Of a stretch of DNA of 64,000 nt, positions 1-11,378 are shown one piece after another. Source of the stretch: Trissonchulus latispiculum (lineage: Eukaryota > Nematoda > Enoplea > Enoplida > Ironidae); NCBI GenBank assembly GCA_030248195.1, contig JASAND010006683.1, positions 26,689 through 90,688 of the forward strand, given 5' to 3'. Position 1 is the first letter of the stretch, and each line of letters begins with the position of its first letter. Below the pieces are notes generated by a model. It worked only from the letters and a program-made list of their open reading frames with translations, had not been told where the DNA came from and made no database searches. Position numbers and translations under genes: made by a program.

Positions 1-811
1 ATGGTTGTCAGCTAAGATGCTGAAAAGTAAATCTAATGATTAAGTTGCTGCTGCCTGCTAGTATTATTTTACGAAAGCATGGATAGAATTCAGTTTCAAA
101 AATTAGATTTTAGCATGTGATTGAAATTTCGAAATGACCTGCATGATTGCTAACACAACTATGCTCAAGGTCTTCGATTCATTTATGTATCTTCACGCAA
201 TTTGCACGGAGTAAGAGTTTGAGTTAAGGTTAAGAAATCAACAGTTGAGGACGAACGACCTTCTATATATACTTGTACATTTTAATTAATTTAATTCATC
301 CGTATTTGCCAAATTGTCAACATTTTATCACATCGCAGCAACTTTGTTGGGAAGAGGGGAAGGTACCTGTTGTAGCTGTAAACAATTTCCTTTAAATAGG
401 CAGCATTGAGTATCATTAGGTACTTGCTTTAATTTGATTTCCTGCCAACTGGAATCCTATGGGCTGCTGCATTAGACTGTTGCAAAAAGGAATATGTTCT
501 TATTCCTAAAATCTAGACTTTAAATCCTAGTGGCTATTTTTGTCCACTTCATCCCAGAAATAAATTCCGAAAAAGGAAAAATAATGGTACGTAACCTAAC
601 TTGTTTTTATAAACCATACGTATTCAATTTGTTCTAATCTTTAAAATATAAAATGTGGAATCCCAAATTTCCATCTTAACTTAAGAAATATGGTATTAAT
701 TAATGTCAAAGATTTAGTTTTAGTCAACGAAGCCTTAGGATTTCAACAAATGATCGCAAAAATCCCCGGACTCAACTTGTTCTATGACAAACAAAGCCGA
801 TAAATAAAATG

Positions 812-833
812 CCTATATATATATATATATATA
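812..833. repeat. (TA)n microsatellite
   Basis: Uninterrupted alternating TA, about 11 units. Similar TA runs occur near 9894-9929 and 23842-23868. Confidence 0.9.
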
Positions 834-1224
834 CTACACCTCTTGCACTGACAAATCATAAAATCATATTAACAGAAAGAAATGTTCATGAGAGAAATTA
901 ATGAGGAAGAAACACAATGCACAACTGTTTTGTGCCATGGAAGACTAGCGATTTAGCGTCTATTTATATATTCTAGATCATTTGTGGTTTGTCATTATTT
1001 CAAAAGACTACAGCACAAAAATAATAACTCTGATTTGATCTAACATATGTACTCAGACCTGGTGTAGCAATTATTCAAGAGCATGAAAAATAAGCATATT
1101 TTAGAAGAAATTATTAAGAACCTAAACTTAAACTATAAACTTTGGTGGAAAGGCTTCAGTCCCACTTCATTGTAAAAGTGTTCGTGAGCTTGATTCTGAT
1201 TTTCAAACACCTGTCCATGATATT

Positions 1225-1450
1225 AAAAGTGGCCTTTTGTGGTCCTGACAGTGGTCCCGGATAGTGGTCCTGAAGGTGATACTGATTTTAGACACTTGGT
1301 CCTGGTCCTGGGGAGTGGTCCTGAGGGCGGTCCTGAAAGTGTTCCTGGTCTTAAACCCTTGGTCCTGGTAGTGGTCCTGGTTATTGACCCCGGTCCTAAT
1401 CCTGGTCCTGAACAGTGGTCCTGGCCCTGGCCCTGATCCTGGTCCTGCTT
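1225..1450. repeat. Degenerate GGTCCT minisatellite
   Basis: The hexamer GGTCCT and close variants (GGTCCC, GGCCCT, GTTCCT) recur more than 15 times, separated by AGT, GGT or short spacers. A blurred higher-order unit with TTTTAGACAC/TTAAACCCTTGG spacers is visible. A short open frame across it (1239-1436) is a by-product of the repeat and is not considered a gene. Confidence 0.8.
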
Positions 1451-2497
1451 TTAGACCCCACCCAATTGTACGAGTACGATAAATATGTAACAGACCTAGG
1501 AACTAGTAAGTAACTAGTTAGAAAAATACTAAATTAGGTAAAACTCTTGGGTATGCGAATTTATTAAGCACGAAACTTAAGTAAAATATTTAGACAAATT
1601 TGCGAATTCTTTAGCTTTAACAAAAAAGAATTAAAACTAAAGACAGAATATTAGGTAACAATTAGCTAGAGCTAAGATATACGGTAGAAACAGTAGGTAG
1701 CTAACGTATTTGTTAATTGTTGTAGAATAATAAAGTGTTGTTGTTTAATAATAAAGTAATGTGTAATTGTTGTTGTCTATGCAGTTAGTATCTCTGTGTT
1801 GTCTTGTCCTTGAAATTGTGTGTGTTAGCTTTGACCAAGTAGGTTTTTCTTTATAATCATTGAGTCTCTGTCTGTCCAACTTGAGCTAGAAGAGTGGCCA
1901 AAAGGTTTATCGTTCAGTTAGAATTGGAAATTGGGTTTGGGCTATTGCGTTTATCAACTTGTCAGAAAATTGAATGTTCTAGAAGCTTGCTTACGTCAAT
2001 TGAAGGACTAAAAAAGGGAAACCAAGAGTTAGATTACCTCTGAGGATTCTAGTAAAGGAAATTGGAACTAATTTTGGATTTGGGATAAATTGCTGGATGT
2101 TTCGTAATTGCCAAAGTCTTGCTGTAGTCCAAAAAGGACAACTTTGTAGTTTTCTGTTAGTCAGTCTCGGTACTAGCTGCTGGAAGTAAAGTCGTGTCCG
2201 TGGATTCTGCTTCTATTCTGTACCTGTAATCCTGTCTTGGTCATTAAAGCACTGTGTTGTGTATCGGTTTCATAGCAGCCGAAGACTCAGAAGAGTGATA
2301 GAGCCTGTAGGGGCATACGAACTTCAACGAACTTTATCCACTTCATTTAGCTTTGCTATGTCGTTGGTCGGCCCACAGCCAGGGACAAACACTCCCTGCT
2401 AATGCTGAATGCTAAATGCTTGAGAAAACAAATATGGCAAATAAACTCATGATAACGAGGCACCGTTTTGAACCTCAGCTGAAACCTTTCATTTAAA

Positions 2498-2955
2498 CAA
2501 GAGTGCACAATTGCACTATATATAAGAAGATGAGTAAGCCACTAGAGGGTTTCTCTTGAGTGCATTGTGTAACGGTGCTCCGCCCACAATACGCGTTCCC
2601 CGTTTGGTAGGAGGGGTAGCAAAAAGAGGTCCTCGTTAGGAGGGTGGTAGCCGAAAGGGCTCTCACTTTTCTCACTTTGGTGGGGGGAGGGGATAGGCAG
2701 AAAGGGTTCCCCGCCCCGTGGTAGGGGTCGCCAAGTCAGGTTAAGCTTGGCTGAATCTGACTGGTTGTTGGCGACCCCCCCCCCAAACGGGGACCACTTT
2801 TGCTTACCCCCATTTTGGAAATAAACAGAAACTACCCTAATCCTCTGCTCTACCCCTCCCCCACCAAACGAAGAGGGGGTCTCTGCAATCTGATTGGCTG
2901 TTGGCTGGTGGCTTACTCTTCGTCTTCTTATACATAATGCAATTATGTGCTCTTG
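2498..2955. mobile_element. Inverted-repeat element, CAAGAGTGC family
   Basis: The left end begins CAAGAGTGCACAATTGCA and continues into a stretch with AAGAAGATGAGTAAGCCACT. The right end is its imperfect inverse, ending GCAATTATGTGCTCTTG. There is no coding capacity. A shorter 151-bp relative lies at 12282-12432 and a one-ended copy at about 3119-3240, so this is a dispersed family. Target duplications are not clear, so the superfamily is not assigned. Confidence 0.65.
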
Positions 2956-3118
2956 ATCTAAGGTTTAGTTTTAGTTTAATGTGGTGATCCTTTCACAAAC
3001 ATCAATTTTGAACCGTTATGTCTCCTTCATTTACTTGGGTTGAGGAGATTGGTATTGGGCGTTGGTCGGATTTTTTATCGGCCAAGCCAATTGGTTTGGC
3101 CGGACTTTGGTCGTTGGC

Positions 3119-3240
3119 AAAGAGTACATAATTACGATATAAGAAGAAGAGTAAGCCACTAAAGGGCTTCTCTTCTTGGTATTGAGTAACGGTGTTCCTG
3201 CCACAATACGCGAATGTTCTCCCGTTTTCCGGGAGGTCGC
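3119..3240 (+). repeat. Partial copy of the CAAGAGTGC family
   Basis: The sequence resembles the left part of the 2498-2955 element, including AGAGTAAGCCACTA, GAGTAACGGTGTTC and CCACAATACGCGAATGTTC. The last block is also shared with 12282-12432. No matching right end is seen. Confidence 0.55.
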
Positions 3241-3773
3241 TCTGTTCGACAAAGCATATCCCCCTCCGTCCGGTGGGGGGTAGCCGAAGAGGTCCCCGTT
3301 TGTTGGGAGAGCCTTTCGCTAGCTGTCTTGGAGTTCTGTTTCTTTACATTCCCGGCTTTATTGATCCTATTTGTGTGGCTTCATAATCGAAGAAAAAATC
3401 TAAGCCTAGGTCAGAAGAGGCTGAGGCTGTCAAAGAGAAGGAAGAAAAAACGGACGAAGAAAGCGAAGAAGAAAAAGAAAGCGAGGAGGAAACTAGTGAC
3501 TATTTCTGTTACTTATATGTTTGTTGGAATTAAAAACTGTGTTGGATAGGAAATAATTAATGGTTGAGATGTACACTTTTCGATTAGATAAACCGCACTA
3601 TTAATTTGCAGACTTATATTGCCCCTAATTCAACAATGGTGAGAGCATGTGGTGGCATCTTTTTCTGCAGGTGCCAAAGTCTGGTTCGATTTTTTAGTAA
3701 CTTCAGCATCAGATCAGAGGTCTTACTGCTAGTAACGATTAAAGACAAAGCTTTTTGTCAAGTGTCCCACCAC

Positions 3774-4070
3774 TATTAGGCACGCTTTGCGGCCTGTACG
3801 CAGTCAACAGGCGGAGAGAAGAAGATCACGGACAGGAAACGTAATCCCCGAGCAAACTACTGAACGGTTATTTCAGTCACTCCCATGATTTTTTGCCTAA
3901 TGCAATTGTGTCCCTTCCCAACCTGAAAACCAGCGCGAAAGGCAAAAGGGAAAATTCCGAGGCGGCGAATCGGAGACGGTGGGAGGGAAAAGACAACGCT
4001 TTGATGCAAGAGCGAAAGGCTTGAAGTTGATCGAGCGTGAGCGAAAGCCATTATACCTTGTGTAGAAGTC
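3774..4070 (+). repeat. Fragment related to the retrotransposon 5' region
   Basis: It shares ordered blocks with 6174-6490, just upstream of the LINE ORF: GCGGAGA-AAGAAGATCA-GGACAG, then TAATCCCC/TGATCCCC, CGGTTATT, and later TTGTGTCCC followed by ACCTG. It is probably a diverged 5' piece of the same or a related retrotransposon, lying just upstream of the secreted-protein gene. Confidence 0.45.
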
Positions 4071-4374
4071 TATTATAATTCGCTCGAAATTAAGAGTTTA
4101 AGCAGGTTTTGACATTTTACATTTGCTTCAGTTGCATTGCTACCAAACTATGCTTGCTACCCTTTGGATGTGAAGAAAATACCGGCTTAACACAATCTAC
4201 GGCATCTGTGCACTCGATACGTCACAATGGCACGCTTAGAATAGTAAAAACTCGAATCCTTTGAATTAGTTTTTGAATAGCGAAATCGACGCAATAATGG
4301 AGGCAATCTTAGCCTTCAATAAAGTCTTAATTTTGTAGTGGCCTCAGTTTTTATCGAATTCTTCGACTTTTAAC

Positions 4375-4456
4375 ATGATGATTTACAGTTCCATTTTAAG
4401 TTTGCTAGGTGTTGCTCTTGCTCTGGCGATTTCAGCAGAATCTCAAGTAGATCAAC
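4375..4456 (+). CDS. Exon 1 of secreted protein (signal peptide)
   Basis: The start ATG at 4375 is directly followed by a second Met codon. The 27 encoded residues form a typical signal peptide. The exon ends CAAC|GTAGGTG in phase 1. It is too short to stand out as an open reading frame. Confidence 0.7.
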
Positions 4457-7400
4457 GTAGGTGATGTTCTGACACAAATTTAAAGAGTTTGTAAAATAAA
4501 ATTTGAAATTTGCATTGCACAGTGCACAGTGCAAAAGCTATGAAATGTTTAGAGTTTTGAAAAAGTCAACCTTTGTTTGCACTGATAACGGTTTGTGAAA
4601 AAGTAAAGGTTAAAATCAGGGCATGAAAATCTGCTGTCCGCACCACAAAAATAGTGATGAGAAAAGGCTAGGTCTCAGTTAATACAAAATGTATAGCGCA
4701 AAATTTGGACCTCAGACGAGGATCGAATCCACAACCTTCATGCTAACATGCTCTACCAATTAAGTCACAGGTGGGACACAACCGAGCTCAGGATTAAATG
4801 CGATCAAATTTAAATTGCTGGATTAAATTATTAAATTTCTAGTTTTCAAAATTTCCTATGCAAAATCTTTCACACGCAGACACAACCGCGTAATATCTAA
4901 CTGGGATGCTCAACTGCAGGAAGTTGTAAACTCAGCCACGCTCCCTTGTTTTAAGAGGGCTCTGTTTGAGAAATTTAGTGCAGAAATGTTGCACTTGCTT
5001 GTTTATTTTATTTTTCTTGTTTGTTTAATTAAATAATAATAATAATAATAATAAGAGGAAGAACAAGAAGAAGAAGAAGAAGAAGAAGAAGATGAAATTT
5101 AAATTTCTTGTCATGTTTCAGATGCAGTCGTGAAGCGATCCACTGCAGAAGACTTAGGTCGGAAGGTCAACGACGCCTTGCGACATCTGCACCTGGACTC
5201 TACTTCCCTGGGACTGGGAAAGGCCGGCGAAATGACCTTGACCAACGTCCAGGCTACGCGGTATACGGATGCCACGAAACACAGTCTGACCAGTGACGGA
5301 ACACGCTATCGAATGCAGTACGCTGACATGGAAGTTAGCGCAGACGCAGAGGCTAAATGGTTAGGTCTGACGGCTTGGATTAGACCCACTAAAGCCAGTG
5401 GTAAGGAAAGCACAACGCGTATAGTAGGGAGTTCATGTCTGCGGAACTGAACAGTTCCCTTCCCGCAACGGTTTTTTTCGGCTTCAATGCAACTTTTTGC
5501 AAAATTCGGTTTTTTCTTCTTCTTGAAAGATTTACCAGCAGAGTATATTCGTTTACACTTAATGTTTACCTTAAAGAAGGACACGATCACCTTTACCTAA
5601 CCAAAAGCAGAGAAACGAAAATCACGATTAACTGTCTTACCCACGAGAAAGCGGCGACACGGCCGGGTGTCCTTTTCGTGTGACACATTCACAAATACTC
5701 ATTGGATGATTTTCAGACTTATTCAACGCAAGAGTGCCTAGAGCAGGACCTGGTGTGCTCGACTGATAATTAAATTTCCTTAGTAGTTAGCCATTCTGAC
5801 ACTGGTTTTATGTTAACAGGGATTTTAAAATTTCTGTTTCAAATGTGTTCAATTGGTGCTTTGGTGTGATTTCAACTGAAACTAGTTTGTTGTACTGTTT
5901 ATGACATAATATTACCTATTACCTAATTGTTTATTAGGTCCGGTTACGGTGCTATTGGAGGGGATTCGTGTGGATATCAGCGGCGAAAAGGGGAAGACCC
6001 CTGTTTGTGTGGCTAAAATTCGCAAAGCTACCATGGATGTCAGCAAACTGGAGGGAGCCGGCGCCAGTCTCTATCAGGAAAAGGAAAAAGTCGGAAATGC
6101 GGGGGCAAAAACTCAGTTTGAAAAGTTAGTCCTAAAAAGTGTTATTTTTTTTTTAGTTCGGGCTCATTCACCGTTTAGGCACTGTAGTAGGCCTGTATGG
6201 TGTAGCTCCCCGCAGTCCAATGCTAAAGGCGGACAAGAAGCGGAGAAGCGAAGATCAGGGACAGAAAACCTGATCCCCAAGCCAAGCCGGCGTACGGTTA
6301 TTGGCCACATTTAGATTATCTGAAGCAGCCGCAGTCGCCCCCAGGACAAATGGCGTTGTCTATTAGCAACACAATGTGTCCCCCGCATACCTGTAGCGAC
6401 TAGGATGGCGGAAAACTATAACTGGCCTGCTCGAAAGGCATGGGATAAAAAAAAGGCTGCAGGAAAGAGAGGGAAGGGTGAGATCGAGCCTTAAATAGGA
6501 TAGTGGGAAAGACCGCCTGCAACAAAAATAAAACTCTGCTGAGTTTGCATCCATGAATGTCTTAATTTTGTCAAAATGAGCAGCATAGAACTGTTACAGT
6601 GGAACTGCCGTGGATTGGCGTATAAGTTAACCGAATTTCGAAGCCTTTTAGCTCAAAGGCAAGTGAAAGTTGCCTGCGTCCAAGAAACTTTTCTTACAGA
6701 CAAGTATTCTCCTGCGTTTCCTAATTACACAACTTACCGAGTTGACCGGTCAGCCCATGGCGGGGGTCTTCTATGTTTGGTGGATCGTAACATTTCTAGC
6801 AGGTTAATTTCGCAGAATATTAACAATGGACAAGAAATACAGGTTGTGGAGATCACTTTGGGAAAAGACATTTTCAAGATCGTAAATTTTTACTGCCCCC
6901 GTTCTCAACAACTGGACTTAACTGTTGCCCAGGAATTACAGGGCAACGCTATTATATTGGGTGACTTTAACTCTAAATCTGTACGGTGGGGTTATTTGAA
7001 GACTGATTCACGAGGAGAGGCCCTACAGCTGATGTGCGATGACTGCGGTTACATCATAGCCCAGGAATCTGCGAAAGTATGTAGTTACATTTACGGCAAA
7101 GACCCGAAAGTGCTGTACAATCCCGACCTAAGTATTTTACGGTTACCTAATTCTTATTCATGGTCCCTATCTACCCAGGACAATATGGGGTCTGATCATA
7201 GGAGCATTTGCTTAACATTAAATACCAAAACGACAGTTAAGCCACCGTTTCCTTTGACTAAACCTCTCTTTGATCGTGCTGATTGGAACAGATATGCCGA
7301 CTATTTAGACCAAGAGCTGTTATCCTGCTCTCCATCTCTTCGTAACGAAATGGAGGCTGACCATTTGAATGCTGTCCTTGTCAGGTGTATCAACAAAGCG

Positions 7401-9199
7401 GCTGCCGTGTCCATTCCATTTGGCAGGGCTGGATCAAAGAAAGTCCCTTGCGGTTTGTCAATTGCCGCCAAAAAAGCCATAGCTTTGCGACGTCGGGCCT
7501 TATCTATATTCCTACAAAGAAAAACAACACAAGCCAAGACTGTATACAATTATTATACAGCTAAAGCTCGCCGTATTATAAGAAATCGCCGAAGGCAGGC
7601 CTGGTCTAAGCGCTTGTCAAGCCTTAGCCTACGTCGCAAGCCTCGGGAAGCCAATACCTTGTTCAAAGTTCTCAGAGGAGATAACAATTATGAAACCAAT
7701 AGTCCCTTGCGCGATTCTGAGGGCCATGTGCATTACACCGTAGCAAAGAAGGCGAACCTTCTGTGCAAGCATTTCTCCCAAGTAGGAGCGAAAGCTGCAG
7801 ACGAACCTTGCGCAGCAGACGCGAATGATAACCTTCCACAGCTGGGAAGAGGCCCCCTTCATAACTGTTTCGAAGATAGTCTGACCATGCAAGAACTTAA
7901 TTGCGCCTTGAAGACTATAAGACCTTATACATCTCCCGGCAAGGATTCAGTATACAATGTTTACTTGCAAAAAATGGGGCCCTATGCCAAGACCGTACTA
8001 CTACATTTATTTAATTTAGTGTGGGTGAGAGGAAAATTACCTGACGCCTGGCTGAATGGGGTAGTACGGCCTGTACTAAAACCCGGGAAAGACAGAAGCA
8101 ACGTAACTAGCTACCGACCCATTTGCTTATTAAGCTGCCTTAGTAAGCTAATGGAGCGAATTGTGGCTGGGCGTTTGGTTTGGTGGTTAGAGGAGTACAA
8201 TCTACTAGCCAAGGAACAAGCTGGCTTCAGGAAGCAGCACTCCTGTATAATGCAGGTGCTGAGGCTGGTCATGGATGTGCAACGTGGGTTTGACAGAGGA
8301 GAATGCACTGCATCTGTTTTCTTGGACCTTGCAAAAGCGTATGATAGAGTTGATCGGGGCCATTTGCTGACCAAGCTAGAAGAAATTGGGGTGTCTGGCA
8401 AACTGTTGGGATTTCTGAAAGGACTACTTGGCAAGAGAACAATACAAGTAAAAGTTGGCAACTTGCTGTCCTCCTCGAGACAAGTAAACTATGGCGTACC
8501 CCAGGGCAGCGTTTTGAGTCCCATACTGTTCTTACTTATAATGAATGACTTACCGCAGTTGCTCTTTTGGACCTTGAAGAACACCTACACTTACGACCAC
8601 TGGCCAGACCTTCCTCAAACAAGAGTTGGCGTTGGCATGTTTGCTGATGACGTAGTGATTTGGGTCGGCTCCAAGGATCAAAGATCCTGTCAAGGTATCT
8701 TGCAGGCAGCACTGGGGGCTGTGGAAATGTGGGGAGCAAGGAACAATATGGTTGTTGGCTTAGAGAAGTAAAAAGTGTTATTTTTGGTATTATAGAAAGG
8801 AACAGAGCAGCGTAACAGGTTTAATTTATTTATTTTATTTATTTTAATTTTAATTTTATTTAGTTTACTTGCTTAATCGTATTTATTTTATTCATTTTAA
8901 TCTTAATTTTATTTATTTTGTCGGGCTGAATAAGCAATGTGTGATCCTGGTTTACTGATTTTTTTCTGTAATCGTTCATTACACTAGTGGGGGCTTTAAA
9001 GTTACTAATTAATAATCTTAACCAGTACTGTAATTATTAATATTCTTTATGTAACATGGTTAATGGCTACGGCATGTTTTCAAATTAATCTCTTCTAAAA
9101 CGGACTATATTGTAAATGTATATGTATTCTTATTTTTGTTATTTCAGTGAAGTTTGCAATGAAGTAAGAAAAGTTTTCCGGGAAGAACTTAACCATTAA
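4375..9199 (+). CDS. Secreted ~199-aa protein, group-7-allergen/TULIP-like (4 exons)
   Basis: Spliced model: 4375-4456, 5122-5400, 5938-6124, 9148-9199. Introns have GT..AG ends and phases 1, 1 and 2 that match at every junction; the total is 600 nt, or 199 residues plus stop. Exon 1 encodes a signal peptide (MMIYSS, then a Leu/Val/Ala-rich core ending near AISAES). The mature part opens with an amphipathic segment (EDLGRKVNDALRHL), then MTLTNVQATRY and a long stretch of likely beta-strand up to EGIRVDIS. It ends in a short charged helix (RKVFREELNH). Secretion, size and strand-rich layout recall mite group-7 allergens and other TULIP-fold lipid-binding proteins, but the family call is an inference from layout. 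A poly(A) signal, AATAAA, lies at 9252-9257. Intron 3 holds a LINE. The last donor (AA|GTTAGT) is the weakest site. Confidence 0.7.
4683..4775 (-). repeat. tRNA-like relic in intron 1 of the secreted-protein gene
   Basis: On the minus strand it has TGACTTAATTGGTAGAGC (A box) and GGATTCGATCC (B box) at tRNA spacing. Anticodon and acceptor stems do not pair well, so it is a pseudogene or SINE head. Confidence 0.5.
5032..5093. repeat. (AAT)n followed by (AAG)n microsatellite
   Basis: About seven AAT units run into about eleven AAG-type units, just before the acceptor of exon 2. Confidence 0.9.
5122..5400 (+). CDS. Exon 2 of secreted protein
   Basis: The acceptor is TGTTTCAG at 5114-5121 and the donor is AGTG|GTAAGG. 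The exon encodes the amphipathic N-terminal part and most of the strand-rich domain, ending WIRPTKAS. Its base composition is clearly richer in GC than the flanks. Confidence 0.8.
5938..6124 (+). CDS. Exon 3 of secreted protein
   Basis: The acceptor is TTTATTAG. The phase-1 join recreates a Gly codon, then PVTVLLEGIRVDIS. A single Cys (PVCVAKI) is present, with a second in exon 4, so one disulfide is possible. The donor chosen is GAAAA|GTTAGT, which gives the phase needed by exon 4. Confidence 0.7.
6576..8771 (+). mobile_element. Non-LTR retrotransposon ORF: AP endonuclease plus reverse transcriptase, 3'-truncated
   Basis: A 731-residue open frame. The N-terminal ~215 residues are an APE-type endonuclease (QWNCRGL, QETFL, ILGDFNSKSVRWG, MGSDHRSI). 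Residues ~470-731 are a reverse transcriptase with SYRPICLLS, QAGFRKQHS, the palm Asp in VFLDLAKAYDRVD, GVPQGSVLSPILF and the catalytic FADD near residue 689. Order and spacing resemble Jockey/CR1-type elements. The frame stops just after the catalytic motif. The expected next block (KSVIFG) sits in the next frame, so a small frameshift precedes loss of the thumb and C-terminal region. No ORF1 is visible upstream. It lies in the sense direction in intron 3 of the secreted-protein gene and is presumably inactive. Confidence 0.9.
8820..8925. repeat. TTTA/TTTTAAT-rich tail after the LINE
   Basis: Irregular TTTA and TTTTAATTTTA units follow the retrotransposon remnant by about 50 bp. It may be the element's 3' tail or a microsatellite grown from it. 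Confidence 0.5.
9148..9199 (+). CDS. Exon 4 (last) of secreted protein
   Basis: The acceptor is TTGTTATTTCAG. With phase 2 from exon 3 it encodes NEVCNEVRKVFREELNH and then TAA at 9197-9199, a charged helix. An AATAAA follows 52 nt after the stop. The exon lies about 3 kb beyond exon 3 because of the retrotransposon. Confidence 0.6.
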
Positions 9200-9251
9200 A
9201 TAGGATTATGTTGTGAACGAATGGAATAGATAGGAATGTGCACTTTTTTCA

Positions 9252-9257
9252 AATAAA
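9252..9257 (+). terminator. Poly(A) signal of the secreted-protein gene
   Basis: AATAAA 52 nt after the proposed stop codon. Confidence 0.55.
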
Positions 9258-9631
9258 ATCGCATCACTCCATCCTATAAAGAATAATTAATCGTCTCATG
9301 CAGATTCTGCCGGTGTGTAATGTGCGGGATTTAGTTTTAATCTGCACAACGTTTTACCTATCTCCGCTTTGCCAGAAGCTTTTACTATGATCACGTTTTC
9401 TGAAACGTGCGAACAACGTTGTTTTTACAAGAACAATGTTGTTAGTTTTCTTAAGAAAATCATCAATACAAATTTCGAGACTCGTGTTTTCATATTTTAT
9501 TAATCTGTTCTATATTAATTGATTCCCAACAAACAAAACGCTGAACCCAGTGTTAAAACTGTTACTTAAAACCTGTACCGTTTAATGTGAACTGTGAACT
9601 TATCATTGGTATTTTTCATTTGTAGTTTAGT

Positions 9632-9892
9632 CCATAGATTAACATAGGGTCGGGTCCTGGGGGGCAGAGTTGGACATGGACACATTTTTCTTGACCGCGA
9701 CCGCCCCGCGACCGCAACTGTCGTGACCGCGACCGCCCGCGTCCGCGACCGCAGCCCGCACGCTAATTTTGTGACCGCAAAATTTTGAGTTATTAACCGT
9801 CAATTCTTTGGGAAAATCCACTTATTGCATATTTTAAGGCATTTCCAATGCTTTTACAGCCACCTCACTCCAGTTTTATGCTGGTGCAGCTC

Positions 9893-9928
<36 letters not shown>

Positions 9929-10931
9929 GATATACATTTTTGACAGCGACATTAAAAATTACGAACAATTTTATTTCGTTGCTGCATTTGGCTTGTGCAA
10001 AAGTAGAATTCTGTGTGCAGGTCACGGTGTATTTTCTTTCATGTTTTCCGGCTCGGTTACCAAGCAACCAACCAACCAGCATGCTATTAACGCTGCTTAA
10101 AGCGTTGGTTTCCTTCAAGTATTTTTAGCCATTAATAACCATCTAATCATATTTAGAATTTCCATCTAATAAATCAAATAATTTGCAAAATTGAAATTAG
10201 ACAAATAGAGGATAAACAAATTGAAACCCCGAAACTACAGGAAGGACTAACAGTTTCTGCTGCCTGTTCAACCATCCAAAAGTTTTAGCAAAATAGCAAA
10301 ATTTGGCAAAATTTTTTCAAAATGTGAAGCTGATTATTTGTCCAACGAAGAAAAAATTTGAAAAAATTTGGAATTTTTTACAACAAATTGGCCAAAATTA
10401 GCACGATTTGATAGAAATTTGCGGTCATTGCGGTCAAGAAAATTTGTCCACGACCGCGACCGCCCGCGGGTACCCGCGGGTACCCGCGGGTACCCGCGAC
10501 CGCGTCCAACTCTGCTGGGGGGGGCTTGTCCCCGAAAAATTTTGAGGGGCTTGTACCTTGAACAAAGATTTTCAAGGGGGGCTTGTACCCCAAGAAAAAA
10601 TTTTTCAAATTTTTCTAAAAATTAGCGCTAATTTTATTAAAATTAGCAATTTTTTGCCAAAATCTGCAAAAAATCTTCAATTTTTGGTAAATATTTCTAA
10701 ATTTTGCGCGAGTTTCCCGAAAAATTAAACATTTTAGTTAAAAAATTCCGGCGAAGCCGGAAATGTTTTGAAATTTTACTGTAAAAACCAATTTTTTCCG
10801 GCTGTTTTTCGTTACCTCCTGGCCATTTTTTCGTTACCCCTTGTCCCCGACGGCGATAGGGCTTGTACCTTGTCCGGGTTGGGGGGGGGCTTGGACCCCC
10901 CCCCCCCAGACCCCCCCGCGTTAACCTATGG
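9632..10931. mobile_element. Outer element of a nested pair (CCATAG termini, TTTAGT duplication)
   Basis: The ends are CCATAGATTAAC and its inverse GTTAACCTATGG. A direct repeat TTTAGT flanks both sides (626-631 within 9601-9660, i.e. 9626-9631, and 10932-10937). It carries GGGGCTTGTACC repeats, poly-G/poly-C tracts and a CCGGCGAAGCCGG mini-hairpin (10748-10760). There is no coding capacity. A hAT-like element (9665-10514) has inserted into it. Confidence 0.65.
9665..10514. mobile_element. hAT-like non-autonomous element with 8-bp target duplication
   Basis: The terminal repeats are CAGAGTTGGAC and GTCCAACTCTG. They are flanked by perfect 8-bp duplications CTGGGGGG at 9657-9664 and 10515-10522. 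An 8-bp duplication with CAG-starting termini is characteristic of the hAT superfamily. Subterminal GACCGCGACCGC and GCGGGTACCC repeats are present at both sides. The interior is AT-rich and non-coding. Confidence 0.85.
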
Positions 10932-11354
10932 TTTAGTCCAAACTGGAGTTTAGGTTCTACCTAACCCCAGCCTAAACTATTCCAGAAAGAAAGCATTTTT
11001 GCGGGAGCTCCTTTCCGTCATTCTAAACACAAACTTTTGTCAAAATAAATATCAAATTTATTTTTCCAGACTTTGGCCTTCCAAAAGGGCCCATTAGAGA
11101 GGTTCCATGACTTAAACGGGGCATCTTAAAACCTACCTTTTCCCGCTTCGCCTATTTGGTGTCATAGCATAAATTTTCTGAGTTTGGTTTTAACGGGAGG
11201 GAAGTTTTCCTACCCTAAATGGAATGTGTGTGACCCACGCACACTCACAAACACACATACACATGTATACGTACGTATGTACATGATAGAGAGATAGTTG
11301 CATTTCTTGTCCCCCTTAGAAAGGCTATGGCTTAGAATCTTTGAAACAGAGGAG

Positions 11355-11378
11355 AAAGAGAGAGAGAGAGAGAGAGAG
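11355..11378. repeat. (AG)n microsatellite
   Basis: About 12 uninterrupted AG units. Confidence 0.9.

Larger units (their letters stand above)
1..2497. other. Intergenic, no gene recognised
   Basis: AT-rich sequence with many stops in all frames and no exon with convincing splice sites. It holds a (TA)n run near 812-833 and the GGTCCT-type degenerate repeat listed separately. Nothing else was identified. Confidence 0.6.

Noticed and set aside
1239..1436. 65-residue frame, Val/Leu/Pro/Gly-rich
   Set aside because: A by-product of the GGTCCT repeat; no other coding evidence.
3214..3549. 111-residue open frame with a Lys-rich tail
   Set aside because: It overlaps the CAAGAGTGC repeat, has no splice sites or family features, and the Lys run comes from an A/G-rich stretch.
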